Below are positions 32,193-41,126 of a stretch of DNA of 64,000 nucleotides, piece after piece. Origin of the DNA: CAVVWJ01 sp036556505. Lineage in GTDB: Bacteria; Gemmatimonadota; Gemmatimonadetes; Gemmatimonadales; GWC2-71-9. The notes under the pieces are model-generated. The model ran no database searches. It worked only from the letters and a program-made list of their open reading frames with translations, and had not been told where the DNA came from. Positions within the stretch are counted from its first letter, which is position 1; the number at the start of each line of letters is the position of its first letter. The translations under genes were made by a program, and so were the position numbers. The stretch spans positions 62,001 through 126,000 of the forward strand of contig DATBJH010000077.1 of assembly GCA_036556505.1 (NCBI GenBank), in the 5' to 3' direction.

Positions 32193-34943
32193 CTACAAGC
32201 CAGGTGCCGGTTCCACCGTGGTTCCGCTGCCCGCCCCGAAGTCGTAGCTCACACCCACCAGCAAGCGACGCGGGAGCAGCGGCCGGGCCGCGAAGAACGG
32301 CAGCACCCCCACACCGGTCAGGCGCGGATTGCCTTCCTCCAGGCCCTTGCTCTGGAAGGCATTCAGCAGGTCCGCGTTGATCCGGACCCCGGAGCGCGGG
32401 ATGCCCACGCTCGCACCGAAGTTGAAGTACTGGTAGGCCGGCAGCATGGCCTGGGGACCCGACTCGGGCCGAGTCTGCGGGCCCTCCACGAAGCGCGATC
32501 CCACGAAGTGGAAGTCCGCCCGAAGCTCGAGATTCCTCATCCTCTGCGGCGAGAAGATCGCGGCGAGGTTGCCGAGGTACTCGGGCGTGTTTCCGAGCCG
32601 CTCACCCTCGATGCGCGCCAGGCTGTCCACCCCACCGGCGACTTCCGCCTGCAGGAGGGTGGCGCTGCCCTGGAACTGAAGTCCCGGTGTCGGCGCGACG
32701 ATGGCCTCCAGTTCGACGCCGTAGGATCGGTTGTCCGGAGATTCCCTGATCACCCAGACGGTGCGGCCCTGGCTGTCCAGCTCCGCCCCCTGGCTGATCT
32801 GGTTTCCCAGATAGGTGTAGAACCCGTTCACGGTGAAGGCCAGCCGGCCGAGCTGCGTCTTAACACCGCCCTCGACGGACTTCACTTCACGGGCGTCGAA
32901 CAGATCCACCTGCGCCTGACTCTGGGCCTCGAGCAGCTCATCGAGCGCCGGCATCTTGTAGCCGCGGGATCCGGCGGCGTACACGGCGAAGTTGTCGTTG
33001 ATGATGTAGTTGAGCCCCAGCGAGCCGGCCCAGTCGGTGATGTCGTGGGTGAAGTGCCGGAAGCTGTTGAGGCCGAACTCGATGTTGTCGAAGGTGGTGG
33101 TGGGGTCGCCATCCAGGTCCACGGGTCCGGTGTTCTCGGACGCCTGCACGTAGTCGTTGTACTCCACCCGGGCTCCGAGATCCGCGCGCAGCTTCTCGGT
33201 CAGCTGGATCTCGCCGCCGACCACACCCGACACCACGTTGGTCTCACCGGTGCCGTTCACGTAGTTGGAGAGGAAGCTCCGGAACCCGTTGGAGGTCAGA
33301 GTATCGGGAACGCCGGCCGTGGTCGCCACCACGTCCAGGAACCGGGGATTGTCCCGAACGTCGGTGAGAACGTCGGTGAAGTTCCAGGTATTCTCCTGGG
33401 TGTAGTGCGCCAGGTACGCTCCCACCGCGAAGCTGTGCCGGCCGAATTGCCGCCGAAGCTGGATCTGATCGTGGATCGCCGAGATCGGCTTCGCGACGTG
33501 CCACTCACCCGCGAGCGCCACCAGGCCGTTGGGATTGTCGTACGGGAGCCGGTTGCCGAAGCCGTCGAAGTGGTTGGTGTAGAAGAGCTGCGCCGTGGTA
33601 CCGGCGGGAAGGCCCAGGCCCGTGATGTAGTCGGCGGCCGTCACAAGATTGTTGCCCAGGAGGGCGTTCCACTCCTGATCGTTCCGCATCGCCTGCGCGG
33701 TGTTCTGCAGCCGCCAGTCGTCGGGGAGGTCGAACGCGGCGTCGATGGTGAACCACGTGGCGTCGGTCCGGAGGCCGTTGTCGAGCGGCAGGCGCAGCTT
33801 CCCGTCGGGCGTAGGCACTTCGAGATCGAGTCCCTCGTTGGTGTTCATCGAGCCGTAGTTGCCGAAGCCGTCGACGTATTCCGGATCGTCCGGGTTGGTG
33901 AACGGCAGGGGCAGGATGAACTGGTTGCGGTCGTTGATGTACTTCACCGACGCCCGGATGTACCCGTTGTCGAGTTGCCGGGTCATGCTGGCTTTGATCT
34001 GGCCGCCGTTGATCCCGGTGTACCCCGGGTCGCGCACGCCGTGGTCGTAGCGATAGAACCCACCGACGTTGAAGCGCCAGTCGTCACCCAGCGGGCCATT
34101 GGCGTTCAGGTCGTAGCGGGCGTACGCCTCGGTGCCGCCGGTGAGCCGGGTCGTGCCGCCGAACTGGTCGCCACCGGTCTTGTTGATGAAGTTGATGATC
34201 GCGCCGGGCGTGTTGGATCCGAAGAGCGCCGAGGCGCCGCCGCGCACCACCTCCATCCGCTCGATGTTGGTGTCGAATCGGAACAGGTTGTCGGCGTTCA
34301 TGAAGAAGGTGTGCATGGTGGGGAACACCGGCATCCCGTCCTCCATGAACATCACGTATTCGACGCCGAGAATCCCCCGCATCTGAATGTTCTGGTTCAC
34401 CTCGCCACCTGAGCTTTCGACCCGGGTGAAGCCCGGCACGTAGCGCAGCATCTCGGTGGTGCTGCGCGGCGCCGCCTGCTCGACCTCCTGGGCGCTGAGA
34501 GTGGTAACGGCCACGCTGGCGGCAAGATTCTGCCGCGGCGTCTGGGTGCCGGTCACCACCATCTCCTGCAGCTGCAGCGGATCGCGACCGAGGGTGAAGT
34601 CCTGGGTCGCGGTACCACCGGCGTCCACCGTGATGCTGGCCGAGTCGGGACGGAAGCCCAGCATCCGCACGTGCAGCGTGTGAGTGCCCGCCGGTACCCG
34701 TGGAAGGGTGTAGTTGCCTTCGGGCGCGGTCGTGGTGCTGATGGCCGGCCGAATCAGAAAGACCTGCGCGCCTGAGATCCCCACACCGCGCTCATCCACC
34801 ACTCTTCCGGTGACGGTGCCGGTCTGCCCCGTATCCTGGGCCGCGGCCGTGGGAACGAGCGCGGGCGTTGCCAGCAACAGCGCCGCCGCGCCAAGGGCGA
34901 GCATACGGGGTGATCGTGCTGCCGCACCTGATCTGTGGACCAT
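32193..34943 (-). CDS. TonB-dependent receptor with CarboxypepD_reg-like N-terminus
   Basis: The start is ATG 34943 because GGAGG lies 8 nt upstream; the frame stays open 216 bp further without support. The 916 residues contain a signal peptide (~1-37), a carboxypeptidase-regulatory-like beta-sandwich (TVTGRVVDERGVGISGAQVF, TLHVRMLGFRPDSASITVDA), the plug domain (EMLRYVPGFTRV; VVRGGASALFGSNTPGAIIN) and a 22-stranded barrel. Such receptors with this N-terminal domain import glycans or siderophores in SusC-like or general TonB fashion. The downstream GH65 and six-hairpin genes on the same strand suggest a sugar ligand. No SusD partner is seen. Confidence 0.85.
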   Translation of the reverse strand: MVHRSGAAARSPRMLALGAAALLLATPALVPTAAAQDTGQTGTVTGRVVDERGVGISGAQVFLIRPAISTTTAPEGNYTLPRVPAGTHTLHVRMLGFRPDSASITVDAGGTATQDFTLGRDPLQLQEMVVTGTQTPRQNLAASVAVTTLSAQEVEQAAPRSTTEMLRYVPGFTRVESSGGEVNQNIQMRGILGVEYVMFMEDGMPVFPTMHTFFMNADNLFRFDTNIERMEVVRGGASALFGSNTPGAIINFINKTGGDQFGGTTRLTGGTEAYARYDLNANGPLGDDWRFNVGGFYRYDHGVRDPGYTGINGGQIKASMTRQLDNGYIRASVKYINDRNQFILPLPFTNPDDPEYVDGFGNYGSMNTNEGLDLEVPTPDGKLRLPLDNGLRTDATWFTIDAAFDLPDDWRLQNTAQAMRNDQEWNALLGNNLVTAADYITGLGLPAGTTAQLFYTNHFDGFGNRLPYDNPNGLVALAGEWHVAKPISAIHDQIQLRRQFGRHSFAVGAYLAHYTQENTWNFTDVLTDVRDNPRFLDVVATTAGVPDTLTSNGFRSFLSNYVNGTGETNVVSGVVGGEIQLTEKLRADLGARVEYNDYVQASENTGPVDLDGDPTTTFDNIEFGLNSFRHFTHDITDWAGSLGLNYIINDNFAVYAAGSRGYKMPALDELLEAQSQAQVDLFDAREVKSVEGGVKTQLGRLAFTVNGFYTYLGNQISQGAELDSQGRTVWVIRESPDNRSYGVELEAIVAPTPGLQFQGSATLLQAEVAGGVDSLARIEGERLGNTPEYLGNLAAIFSPQRMRNLELRADFHFVGSRFVEGPQTRPESGPQAMLPAYQYFNFGASVGIPRSGVRINADLLNAFQSKGLEEGNPRLTGVGVLPFFAARPLLPRRLLVGVSYDFGAGSGTTVEPAPGL

Positions 34944-35307
34944 AGCGATATCCTCCGTCGCCACGTGCCCCGCTCCACCCGCAGCCGTGTCAGTGTCGAC
35001 TGGGATACCCGGGGCGGTGTGAGCCGTGTGAAACTGGGAGAACCGAACGAACGAGGGAGCGGCCGAAGGGGAATCGAGCCGAGGCAACAGACGGGAGGGG
35101 GCGTCGCGGGAGCGGAGCGACGCTCGTGCTGCGGTTTCTCTCTGTGAGGATCGACGCACCGAGACGGCTGCGCGTCTGTCTGTACCCGGTCACACCCGGC
35201 TGGACTCCGTGTAAGGAACACTGCTCCCGGCGAGACGCGACCAACGGCTCTACTTATAACGGGCCGGTCCGCGGCGCAAGGTCAAATGACCCGACCCCCC
35301 GAAAACA
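34944..35307. other. Upstream region of the TonB receptor
   Basis: About 360 bp without a supported gene. On the minus strand there is TTGACC (35285-35280) and a -10-like TATAAG (35258-35253), but the 21-nt spacer is too long for a normal sigma70 promoter. If transcription began there, the receptor mRNA would have a leader of about 300 nt. No riboswitch motif was recognised. Confidence 0.3.
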
Positions 35308-35338
35308 ATGCCGCCTCGCCGTTCAGGCGAGGCGGCAT
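35308..35338 (-). terminator. Terminator of the small beta-barrel gene
   Basis: A perfect 13-bp stem (35308-35320 with 35326-35338) with a 5-nt loop is followed on the minus strand by TGTTTTC. It lies 24 bp after the stop of the beta-barrel gene at 35363, which fits a rho-independent terminator. Confidence 0.75.
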
Positions 35339-35362
35339 GTTGATTCCGGGACCGAGCGAGGC

Positions 35363-35920
35363 TTAGAAGCGCAGACCCACGGTCAGCGGGATCATGTACG
35401 CGGTGGTCTCCTCCAGGCTCTCCGCGTCCACCGCCGCCTTGAAGATCGCGTGGAAACGACCCTCGGCGTAGAGCGAGGCCGCGCCCAGCTTGAAATCGAA
35501 GCCCGCGCCGGCGTTGGCGCCGAACTTGGTGTCCGAGCCGCTGCCGACGTCGTCGATCGTGAGCTTGTTGTTGTACACACCCACGCCGCCGATCAGGTAC
35601 GGACGGGCCGGCGAGGCGCTCGAGAACGCGTACACCGCGTTGGCCGTGCCGCCGATCATCTGGCTGTGGCCTTCGATGTCGTTCTGCAGCCCGAGTCGGC
35701 TGTAAAAGCCGTCCACCTGCAGCCCGAGCGGGCTAGTCGCCGGCTGCACCCGGAGCGAGGCCTGGCCCATATACCCGGTGGAGTTGAGGTCGGCCATGCT
35801 GCCGGACGGAACCACCACACCGGCCCCGAGCCCGAAGCTCATGCCCGCCTGGGCCTGCGCGGCCTGCGCGCTCAGGGCCAGGGCGAGGCCAACCGCGGCA
35901 CCACGGATCAGCGTCTTCAT
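35363..35920 (-). CDS. Small outer membrane beta-barrel protein
   Basis: The start is ATG 35920 with AGGGAG upstream. The 185 residues have a signal peptide (GAAVGLALALSAQAAQAQ) and a mature part of alternating strands, with glycine-rich turns (MSFGLGAGVVVPSG, YLIGGVGVYNN, TKFGANAGAGFDFKLG), ending GLRF with a C-terminal Phe. This is the shape of an 8-stranded OmpA/OmpW-like barrel. The specific role is unknown. It is monocistronic with its own terminator. Confidence 0.75.
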   Translation of the reverse strand: MKTLIRGAAVGLALALSAQAAQAQAGMSFGLGAGVVVPSGSMADLNSTGYMGQASLRVQPATSPLGLQVDGFYSRLGLQNDIEGHSQMIGGTANAVYAFSSASPARPYLIGGVGVYNNKLTIDDVGSGSDTKFGANAGAGFDFKLGAASLYAEGRFHAIFKAAVDAESLEETTAYMIPLTVGLRF

Positions 35921-36168
35921 CGTGTCTCCCTCATGAGGATGGCTGTGACGAGTACTCCAGGGGCGGATCTCGTCGAAGCGCGGGGTCCGCAAACCCTTGG
36001 CCAGGGCATGTTTCGGCGCTGCAACAACGCTGGCCAACTCGCGCGAGGAGTTGCACTTAGCTTCCAGGGACGGGGTCAGAAGCCGGGGCGCCGTCAGCCC
36101 GGTGACCAGTACTTGCACGGCGCGATGCAATTGGAAGCCGGGAAGCGCAAGGCCTACCTTTCCCCGCC

Positions 36169-36984
36169 ATGAGCTCCGCAGCCAGCCTCAGCCTGGCCCT
36201 GGCCCTACTCCCTGGCGCCCAAGCACCGGCCCAGGAGGCCGACGGCACCCGCGACGTAGGGTTCGTCGCCACCCCCGCGGCGCTGGTCACCGGCATGCTC
36301 GACCTCGCCGGCGTGGGCGACACCGACGTGGTCTACGACCTCGGCTCGGGCGACGGGCGCATCGTGATCGCCGCGGCGCGCCGCGGCGCGCGCGGCATCG
36401 GGGTGGAGCTCGACTCGATGCTGGTCGAGGAGAGCCGCGCGAGTGCCGACACCGCCGGGGTCGCCGCGCGGACGGAGTTCCGGCGGGCCGACCTGTTCGC
36501 CACCGACCTTCGGCCGGCGACGGTGGTCACACTCTATCTCGGCCGCGACCTCAACCAGCGCCTGCGCCCCAGCTTCCTGCGGGACCTTCGGCCCGGCACG
36601 CGGGTGGTCTCCCAGGCATTCGACATGGGCGACTGGCCGCCGGACAGCGTGGTGACGGTCCGGAGCCGCGAGGTCGCGGCCACGCCGGTTCACCTCTGGG
36701 TCATCCCGGCCGAGGTCGCTGGACGGTGGGAGGTGACGGTGGAAGCGGACGGGGCCCCGGCTGAGCGGCTTCGGCTGGCGCTCACCCAGCACTACCAGGC
36801 GGTCCGCGGCACCGCGGACTCGCTGCGGCTGGAGCGCGTCCGTCTTCGGGGGGACAGCCTCGCGTTCTCCGCCGGAGGCCGCCGCTTCTCGGGCAAGGTC
36901 TCCGGCGACGAGGCGCGGGGGACCGTGACTGCGCGGGGGACAGCACCGCGGCAGTGGCGGGCCGTCCGCACCGGACGCCGATGA
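36169..36984 (+). CDS. SAM-methyltransferase-like protein with signal peptide
   Basis: The 271-residue protein has a cleavable signal peptide (LSLALALLPGAQAPAQ), then a class I methyltransferase core: DVVYDLGSGDGRIVIAAARR with the GxGxG loop, GIGVELD (acidic end of strand 2), RRADLFATDL and VVTLYLGRDLNQRLRPSFLR, then GTRVVSQAFDMGDWPPD. The C-terminal ~100 residues form a separate beta-rich domain. A secreted SAM-binding fold is odd because SAM is not known in the periplasm; similar exported homologues occur in other bacteria, as far as I recall. The stop overlaps the start of the DNA ligase (ATGA), so the two are co-translated. Confidence 0.7.
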   Translation: MSSAASLSLALALLPGAQAPAQEADGTRDVGFVATPAALVTGMLDLAGVGDTDVVYDLGSGDGRIVIAAARRGARGIGVELDSMLVEESRASADTAGVAARTEFRRADLFATDLRPATVVTLYLGRDLNQRLRPSFLRDLRPGTRVVSQAFDMGDWPPDSVVTVRSREVAATPVHLWVIPAEVAGRWEVTVEADGAPAERLRLALTQHYQAVRGTADSLRLERVRLRGDSLAFSAGGRRFSGKVSGDEARGTVTARGTAPRQWRAVRTGRR

Positions 36985-38522
36985 AGTTCGGAAGGCTCGC
37001 GGCAGTCTCCCGGCGTGTCGCCGAGACGCCCGGCCGGCGAGAGAAGGTCGGCCTGCTGGCCGATCTCCTCGCGGAGGCACAGCCGGGGGAGGTCGAGATC
37101 GCCGCGGCCTACCTGTCCGGCGCGGTGCGGCAGGACAGGCTTGGCCTGGGCTGGGCCACTATCCAGCGCGCCTTGCCGGGCGGGGCCGCCGCCACGGCCG
37201 AGGTCGAGATCACCGACGTGGACGCCGCGCTCGAGGCGATCGCACGCGTCTCCGGAAAGGGCTCCGCACAGGCGAGGCTGCGCCTCCTGGGGGAGCTGCT
37301 CGCGCGGCTCACCGAGGAGGAGCAGCGCTTCCTCGCGGCCCTCATCGTGGGCGAGCTCCGGCAGGGGGCGCTCGAGGGCCTGGTGATCGAGGCGGTGGCC
37401 GCCGCGTCCAGGCGTCCGCCGGCGGAGATCCGGCGGGCCCTCATGATGGCGGGCAACCTGCCCGCGGTCGCGCGCGCGGCACTGGACGGTGACGGCACCA
37501 GCCTTTCCGCGTTCGCGGTGCGGCTGTTCCAGCCGGTGCTGCCGATGCTGGCGGGAAGCGCCGAGAGCGTCGCGGAGGCGCTCGGCGAGCTGGGGGAGGC
37601 CGCCGTGGAGTACAAGCTCGACGGCGCCCGGGTGCAGATCCACCGGCGCGGAGACGAGGTCCGGGTGTACTCCCGCCGGCTCAATGAAGTGACCGCCGCG
37701 GTTCCCGAGCTGGTGCTAGCCGCCCTATCGCTCGACGCGGCCGAGCTGATCGTCGAGGGAGAGGCCATAGCCCTCCGCCCCGATGGCACACCCCTGCCCT
37801 TCCAGGCGACCATGCGCCGTTTCGGTCGGCGGCTGGATGTCGAGCGGATGCGGGACGAGCTGCCGGTCACCCTCGTTCTCTTCGACCTCCTTCACCTCAA
37901 CGGCATGTCCCTGCTGGACGAGCCACTGGCCCGCCGGTGGAAGCGGCTGGAGCAGACGGTGCCCGCCTCCCTGCTGGTCCCTCGCATCATCACCTCGTCG
38001 GCCGCGACCGCGGCGGAGTTTCACGCCGCGGCGGTCGCCCGCGGTCACGAAGGCGTCATGGTGAAGGCGCTCGACGCGCCCTATGAGGCGGGACGGCGCG
38101 GCCGACGCTGGCTCAAGGTGAAGACCGCGCGCACGCTCGACCTCGTCGTGCTCGCCGCCGAGTGGGGACACGGGCGTCGCCGCGGATGGCTCAGCAACCT
38201 GCACCTGGGTGCGCGGGATCCCGCGACGGGCGGGTTCGTGATGCTGGGCAAGACGTTCAAAGGGATGACCGACGAGGTGCTGCGCTGGCAGACCGAGCGA
38301 CTGGCCGAGCTGGAGGAGCGTCGGGACGACTACACCGTCTACGTGCGCCCCGAGCTGGTGGTGGAGGTGGCCTTCAACGACCTCCAGGCCAGCCCAAAGT
38401 ACCCGGGCGGCCTGGCGCTTCGCTTCGCCCGGATCAAGGGCTACCGGCCGGACAAGTCCGCGGCGGACGCCGACACGATCGATACGCTGCGGGAGATCTA
38501 CCGCCGCCAGGGCGGAGGGTGA
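36981..38522 (+). CDS. ATP-dependent DNA ligase
   Basis: The start is ATG 36981 in an ATGA overlap with the preceding gene. The 513 residues comprise an N-terminal DNA-binding domain (~1-190), the adenylation domain with motif I EYKLDGARVQIHRRG (adenylated Lys212), ELIVEGEAIAL, VTLVLFDLLHLNG, HEGVMVKALDAPYEAGRRGR and WLKVKT (motifs III to V), and an OB domain. The closest type is the archaeal/eukaryotic Lig1-like family found scattered in bacteria. It joins nicks using ATP. It is distinct from LigD at 61934; both would serve repair beside the normal NAD-dependent LigA. It converges on a histidine kinase gene. Confidence 0.85.
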   Translation: MKFGRLAAVSRRVAETPGRREKVGLLADLLAEAQPGEVEIAAAYLSGAVRQDRLGLGWATIQRALPGGAAATAEVEITDVDAALEAIARVSGKGSAQARLRLLGELLARLTEEEQRFLAALIVGELRQGALEGLVIEAVAAASRRPPAEIRRALMMAGNLPAVARAALDGDGTSLSAFAVRLFQPVLPMLAGSAESVAEALGELGEAAVEYKLDGARVQIHRRGDEVRVYSRRLNEVTAAVPELVLAALSLDAAELIVEGEAIALRPDGTPLPFQATMRRFGRRLDVERMRDELPVTLVLFDLLHLNGMSLLDEPLARRWKRLEQTVPASLLVPRIITSSAATAAEFHAAAVARGHEGVMVKALDAPYEAGRRGRRWLKVKTARTLDLVVLAAEWGHGRRRGWLSNLHLGARDPATGGFVMLGKTFKGMTDEVLRWQTERLAELEERRDDYTVYVRPELVVEVAFNDLQASPKYPGGLALRFARIKGYRPDKSAADADTIDTLREIYRRQGGG

Positions 38523-38535
38523 CCGGGCCGGCAGG

Positions 38536-40923
38536 TCAACGGCCGATCTCCTCTCGTCTGGCGTCCAGCATCCGGCGGAGGTGCTGCACCAGGATATCGG
38601 GCTCGATCGGTTTCTGGAGAAACTCGCGCCCCTCTTCCAGCAGGCCGCGACTCACGGCATCCGCGCCGATGTACCCCGAGGTGAAGATCACCGGCGTGCC
38701 GGGCCAGCGCCGCTCCACCTCGTCCGCCAGCGGCCTGCCGGCCATACCCGGCATAACCACGTCGGCGATCACGATGTCCGGCGGTCCCGGCGACCGCTGC
38801 GCCAGCTCCAGCGCGTGCGCGCCGTCCCGGGCCTCGAGCACGGAGTAGCCGTAATCGCGGAGTGCGCGAGCCAGGATCGCGCGCACCGCGGGCTCGTCCT
38901 CGGCGACGAGCACGGTCTCGTGACCTCCGCCGCTGAGCCCCGGCGCTCCTCCACCTTCGCTCTCCCGCCCGGATGCGGCAATCGGCAGGTAGATCCGGAA
39001 CGAGCTTCCGTGGCCCGGCTCGCTGAAGACCGAGACGAACCCGCCGCTCTGCTTCACGATCCCGTACACCGTGGCGAGTCCGAGGCCGGTGCCTTCACCC
39101 ACCGGCTTGGTGGTGAAGAACGGCTCGAAGACGTGCTCCATCGTGTCGCGGTCCATGCCCGTCCCCGTATCGGTGACCACCAGTGCGACATAGTCGCCCG
39201 GCGCCACCGGCTCCACCGCCTTTGCCGTGGCATGGTGCTCGTCCACCGTCGTGTTCACCGTCTCGACGGTGAGCGTGCCGCCCTGGGGCATCGCGTCGCG
39301 GGCGTTGAGCGCGAGGTTGAGCAGGATCTGGTCCAGCTGGCCGGGGTCGGCGCGGACGGGATGGAGGTCGTTCGCGAGCCGGAGCTTCACCTGGGAGATC
39401 TCCCCGAGCGCGCGCTGCAGGATCGGCTCGAGGGCCGAGACCACGGCATTGAGATCGAGCGCCTGCGGCTGGAGCACCTGGCGGCGGCTGAACGCGAGCA
39501 GTTGCTGGGTGATGACGGCGGTCCGCCTGGCCGCGCGGCGAATGTGCTCGAGGTCGCTCCGGGCGGCCTCGCCTTCGAGGGACCGGCCGAGAAACTCGGC
39601 GGAGCCGAGAATCACGGTCATCTGATTGTTCGCCTCGTGGGCGATGCCCCCCGCCAGGCGCCCGACCGATTCCATCCGGTCGGCGTGACGCAGCCGCTCC
39701 TCGGCGAGCCAGCGGTCCTCGATGTCGGTGATGGCGCCGATCCACTCGAAGACGGTCCCACCGGGCCCGAGGTTGGGCACCGCCCGGAGCATGACGTGGC
39801 GGTAGCCGCGGTGCTGCTCGGACCAGAGTCGCACCCGCGTCTCCCAAACGACGCCCTGGTCCAGCGCCTGACGCCAGCCGGTGCGGAAGCTCTGCCGGTC
39901 GTCGGGATGGATCGCGTTGGTCCACCCCAGCCCGGCCTGGTCCTCGGCCGTCTGGCCGGTGTACTGGCGCCAGGAGTCCTGCTCGGCGGTAAAGCGGCCC
40001 TCCGGCGTCGCGAGCCACTCGACGGTCGTCGTCGCCGTCACCAGCGCGCGATACCGCTGCTCTCTCAGGACCAGCTCCGCCTCGGCCCGTTTCCGCTGGG
40101 TGATGTCGCGCTTGATCGAGGAGGCACCGACGATGACGCCGGAGGAATCCCAGACCGGAGACACCGTCAGCGCGATGTTGATCCGGGTGCCGTCTTTGCG
40201 GATCCGCTCCGTGTCGGCGAAGTCCACCCGCTCGCCGCGCCGGATGCGGTCCAGGAGATCGCGCTCCGAGTCGTGGAGCTCCGGCGGGATCAGGACGAAG
40301 ATGGACTGCCCCAGCATCTCGGCTTCGCTGTAGCCGAACACCCGCTCCGCCGCGGGATTCCAGCCGGTCACCACGCCCTCGAGGGTCTTGGCGACGATCG
40401 CGTCCTCGGACGCGGCCACGATGGCGGCCAGGCGGGTGGCGGCGCGCTCGGCGGCCTTGCGCGCGGTCACGTCCTCCATGGCCCCCAGGGCACGTTGCGC
40501 GCTGCCGGTCTCGTCCCGGACGATGAAGGCCCGCTCGAGGATGTCGGCGTAGGAGCCGTCGGCCCGGCGGAAGCGGTACTCGTGCTGCCACGACTCCGCG
40601 CCCCCGGCAAGGGCGGTCCGCGCGACGGCTTCGGTGGCCGCGAGGTCGTCGGGGTGGACCCGAGCCGCCCACACCCGGTAGTGATCCGCGCGCGACTCGG
40701 CCACCCGGTCCGGCGACGCCTGGAAGTAAGGCTCCGTGGTGCCGGCCCACACGATCTCCCCGCTCACCAGGTCCCAGTCCCACATGAGGTCCTGGGCGGC
40801 TCGGGCGGCAAGCTGGAAGTGCTGTCGGGCGAGGTGGATGACCTCGGGGGAGAGGCCGGCCGCGCCCCCGGGCTGGTCCTTGGGGGAGCGAGGCAAGGCG
40901 CTCATCCAGACTTGCCGGGCCAT
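38536..40923 (-). CDS. PAS hybrid histidine kinase, soluble
   Basis: The start is ATG 40923, with AGGAG 11 nt before it. The 795 residues have no membrane segment. Domains in order: three PAS/PAC modules (~30-155, ~165-285, ~295-415), a HisKA region with GRLAGGIAHEANNQMTVILG (phospho-His), a HATPase with NLALNARDAMPQGG, DTGTGMDRDTMEHVFEPFFT and GEGTGLGLATVYGIVKQSGG, and a C-terminal receiver (VLVAEDEPAVRAIL; phospho-acceptor Asp in VIADVVMPGMAG; FTSGY; LQKPIEP). It would sense a soluble cue through PAS. The 203-bp gap to the divergent kinase gene at 41127 may hold a shared promoter. No separate response regulator or output gene is near. Confidence 0.85.
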   Translation of the reverse strand: MARQVWMSALPRSPKDQPGGAAGLSPEVIHLARQHFQLAARAAQDLMWDWDLVSGEIVWAGTTEPYFQASPDRVAESRADHYRVWAARVHPDDLAATEAVARTALAGGAESWQHEYRFRRADGSYADILERAFIVRDETGSAQRALGAMEDVTARKAAERAATRLAAIVAASEDAIVAKTLEGVVTGWNPAAERVFGYSEAEMLGQSIFVLIPPELHDSERDLLDRIRRGERVDFADTERIRKDGTRINIALTVSPVWDSSGVIVGASSIKRDITQRKRAEAELVLREQRYRALVTATTTVEWLATPEGRFTAEQDSWRQYTGQTAEDQAGLGWTNAIHPDDRQSFRTGWRQALDQGVVWETRVRLWSEQHRGYRHVMLRAVPNLGPGGTVFEWIGAITDIEDRWLAEERLRHADRMESVGRLAGGIAHEANNQMTVILGSAEFLGRSLEGEAARSDLEHIRRAARRTAVITQQLLAFSRRQVLQPQALDLNAVVSALEPILQRALGEISQVKLRLANDLHPVRADPGQLDQILLNLALNARDAMPQGGTLTVETVNTTVDEHHATAKAVEPVAPGDYVALVVTDTGTGMDRDTMEHVFEPFFTTKPVGEGTGLGLATVYGIVKQSGGFVSVFSEPGHGSSFRIYLPIAASGRESEGGGAPGLSGGGHETVLVAEDEPAVRAILARALRDYGYSVLEARDGAHALELAQRSPGPPDIVIADVVMPGMAGRPLADEVERRWPGTPVIFTSGYIGADAVSRGLLEEGREFLQKPIEPDILVQHLRRMLDARREEIGR

Positions 40924-41126
40924 CGTGGGCGGAGCTCCTGTCAGGGGTTGGGCCGGAGCGGCTACTCGCGGAGGGGCTGCGGCGAGGAGACGGCCACGTC
41001 GCCAACGCCACACCCGAACATACCAGCGCCGGTGCCAGGCTTCTAGAGGACCGCCGGTGACGCCGGGGGTGCCGCTCAACTAAGTTTTGCTGAACCCCTG
41101 CGTCCCGGCATCATCGTCGAGCGGGC

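Noticed and set aside
32091..34412. 773-codon + strand frame opposite the TonB receptor
   Set aside because: Shadow of a GC-rich gene; the receptor has signal peptide, plug and barrel.
38581..41046. 821-codon + strand frame opposite the soluble kinase
   Set aside because: No domain, while the kinase on the minus strand has all motifs.
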